Shown here: piece by piece, positions 63,167 to 64,000 of the stretch
Position numbering within the stretch: the stretch's first letter is position 1
Layout: each line of letters starts with the position of its first letter
Assembly (NCBI RefSeq): GCF_040802235.1
Contig: NC_133164.1
Coordinates: 116,144,302 to 116,208,301 of the forward strand
Source of the DNA: Manis javanica
Taxonomy: Eukaryota > Chordata > Mammalia > Pholidota > Manidae
DNA: 64,000 nucleotides
Direction of reading: 5' to 3'
Translations under genes and position numbers: made by a program
Notes under the pieces: model-generated
What the model saw: only the letters and a program-made list of their open reading frames with translations
Database searches by the model: none
What the model was told of the DNA's origin: nothing

Positions 63167-64000
63167 TATCTGTATGTTATGTATAGCATTTGGAGCCACA
63201 CTTTTCCTTAATACCGTGAATGCCTGTTATTCAGCCAGAAAGCAGGCAGTATGGCTTACAAACTAGGTCTACTTTGATTACTTGTGTTGTGCTGGTTACT
63301 AAATATTTGGAATTCACCTTTGAAGACAGTATATGTCTTAATTATAGTATTTATCCATTCATAGACTTTGTTCATGGTACATATGTAAATATACATATAT
63401 ATGTTGAAATAATAATTTTTATGGACAGCAAAGAAAAGACAGCTAAAAATACCTCAACGTTTCTCTAGAGAGCTTCATGATATCCCTCCAATAAAAAGTA
63501 ATTGTTTGATTAGTGGGATCAAATATAATTAAATTATCTTGCAAACTTTTTATACCATTCATTCATCCCTTTTTCCTATTCACTCATGAAAGAGAGTGTT
63601 ACATGTCTTGGAATATACGTAATAAATTTTAAAGGTTCTGCTTTTTATTTACATTATAGTACTTCTAATTTAACAAAAAGTGACATATTCTTACAAAAAG
63701 CCCCCTTATGTATAAAATAAGCTTACAGTATGTAATTATTTATACAATGTATTAAAACATGCTCTACTTCTGTAATAGCTGAAACTATTTTACAGAAAAA
63801 CACATTTTTCAAACATGTCCAGTATTCCCTTGAATTGATATGAACTTTCTTAATTGTTTTGTAAATAGTGACATTAAAATAAATTATTCTCTGAAATAGC
63901 CAATGAGAAAAAGCTTCTTTCCTTCAGAATAAACATCTTGGTGTTTTCTGCCACCAACAGCCTTGGCATTACGGCACTGTGTCTGTGGCGGCAGACATTT

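Larger units (their letters stand above)
60141..64000 (-). other. CDH19: CDH19 intron, partial (runs off the window)
   Basis: The acceptor AG at 60141-60142 (minus strand) marks its downstream end; its upstream end lies beyond 64000. It holds one copy of a 45-nt duplicated segment (60739-60783), a CA microsatellite (63144-63166) and possibly a weak antisense L1-like stretch near 61.75-62.2 kb. No cadherin exon is visible here. Confidence 0.75.

Noticed and set aside
63900..64000. Possible further CDH19 exon at the window edge
   Set aside because: Translation in all minus frames gives no cadherin motif, and no acceptor/donor pair of the right phase is apparent.

Overview
This is a 64 kb piece of an AT-rich nuclear chromosome from a placental mammal. 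The evidence is a spliced cadherin gene with GT/AG introns of kilobase size, together with the usual fossil load of mammalian DNA: L1, L2 and MIR elements, ERVL/MaLR and ERV1 LTR pieces, and a hAT-like element. I saw no bacterial-style operons, no CRISPR array and no rRNA or tRNA gene. I also saw no young lineage-marking SINE (Alu, carnivore SINEC, pig PRE, ruminant tRNA/BovB SINE, rodent B1/B2), so I cannot name the species. The visible cadherin protein differs from the human sequence as I remember it at scattered positions.

The only protein-coding gene I can support lies on the minus strand between about 42.0 and 60.1 kb. It is the 3' end of a type II cadherin whose sequence fits cadherin-19 (CDH19). 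Four coding exons are visible in transcript order: 60140-60019 (122 nt), 48084-47967 (118 nt), 46043-45792 (252 nt) and 43492-43002 (491 nt, ending in TAG). They encode the end of extracellular repeat EC4, all of EC5, the transmembrane helix and the catenin-binding tail. Phases agree across all three junctions, every splice site is canonical, and no stop interrupts the reading. The 5' exons lie beyond position 64000.

The left two thirds (1 to about 42 kb) looks like the gene-poor flank downstream of CDH19. It consists of repeat fossils separated by unrecognised AT-rich DNA. From left to right: an antisense L1 ORF2 (0.9-2.1 kb); a MaLR-type internal fragment (2.6-3.8 kb); an L1 3' half (7.95-9.4 kb); a very old CR1/L2-clade reverse-transcriptase fossil (10.6-11.1 kb); two ERV1-like solo LTRs (13.4-14.0 and 18.5-19.0 kb); an L1 3' end (17.0-17.75 kb); an inverted pair of MLT2-like LTRs (21.2 and 25.1-25.4 kb); a hAT-like element followed by a long L1 with 5' UTR-like and ORF2 parts (29.5-32.8 kb); and scattered MIR and L2 pieces. 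Several GC-rich islands (about 3.8-4.3, 11.85-12.8, 21.6-21.9, 29.9-30.8, 38.65-38.85 and 51.9-52.1 kb) produce many accidental open frames that I do not accept as genes.

I found no undescribed biological system. The observations most worth checking are the CR1/L2-clade fossil, the CpG-dense block inside the last CDH19 exon, a 45-nt direct duplication across the 60.0 kb exon, and an ERV1-like LTR with CCAAT boxes lying antisense inside the 11.9 kb CDH19 intron. Repeat family names were assigned by reading and remembered consensus patterns, with no database search, so boundaries are approximate.
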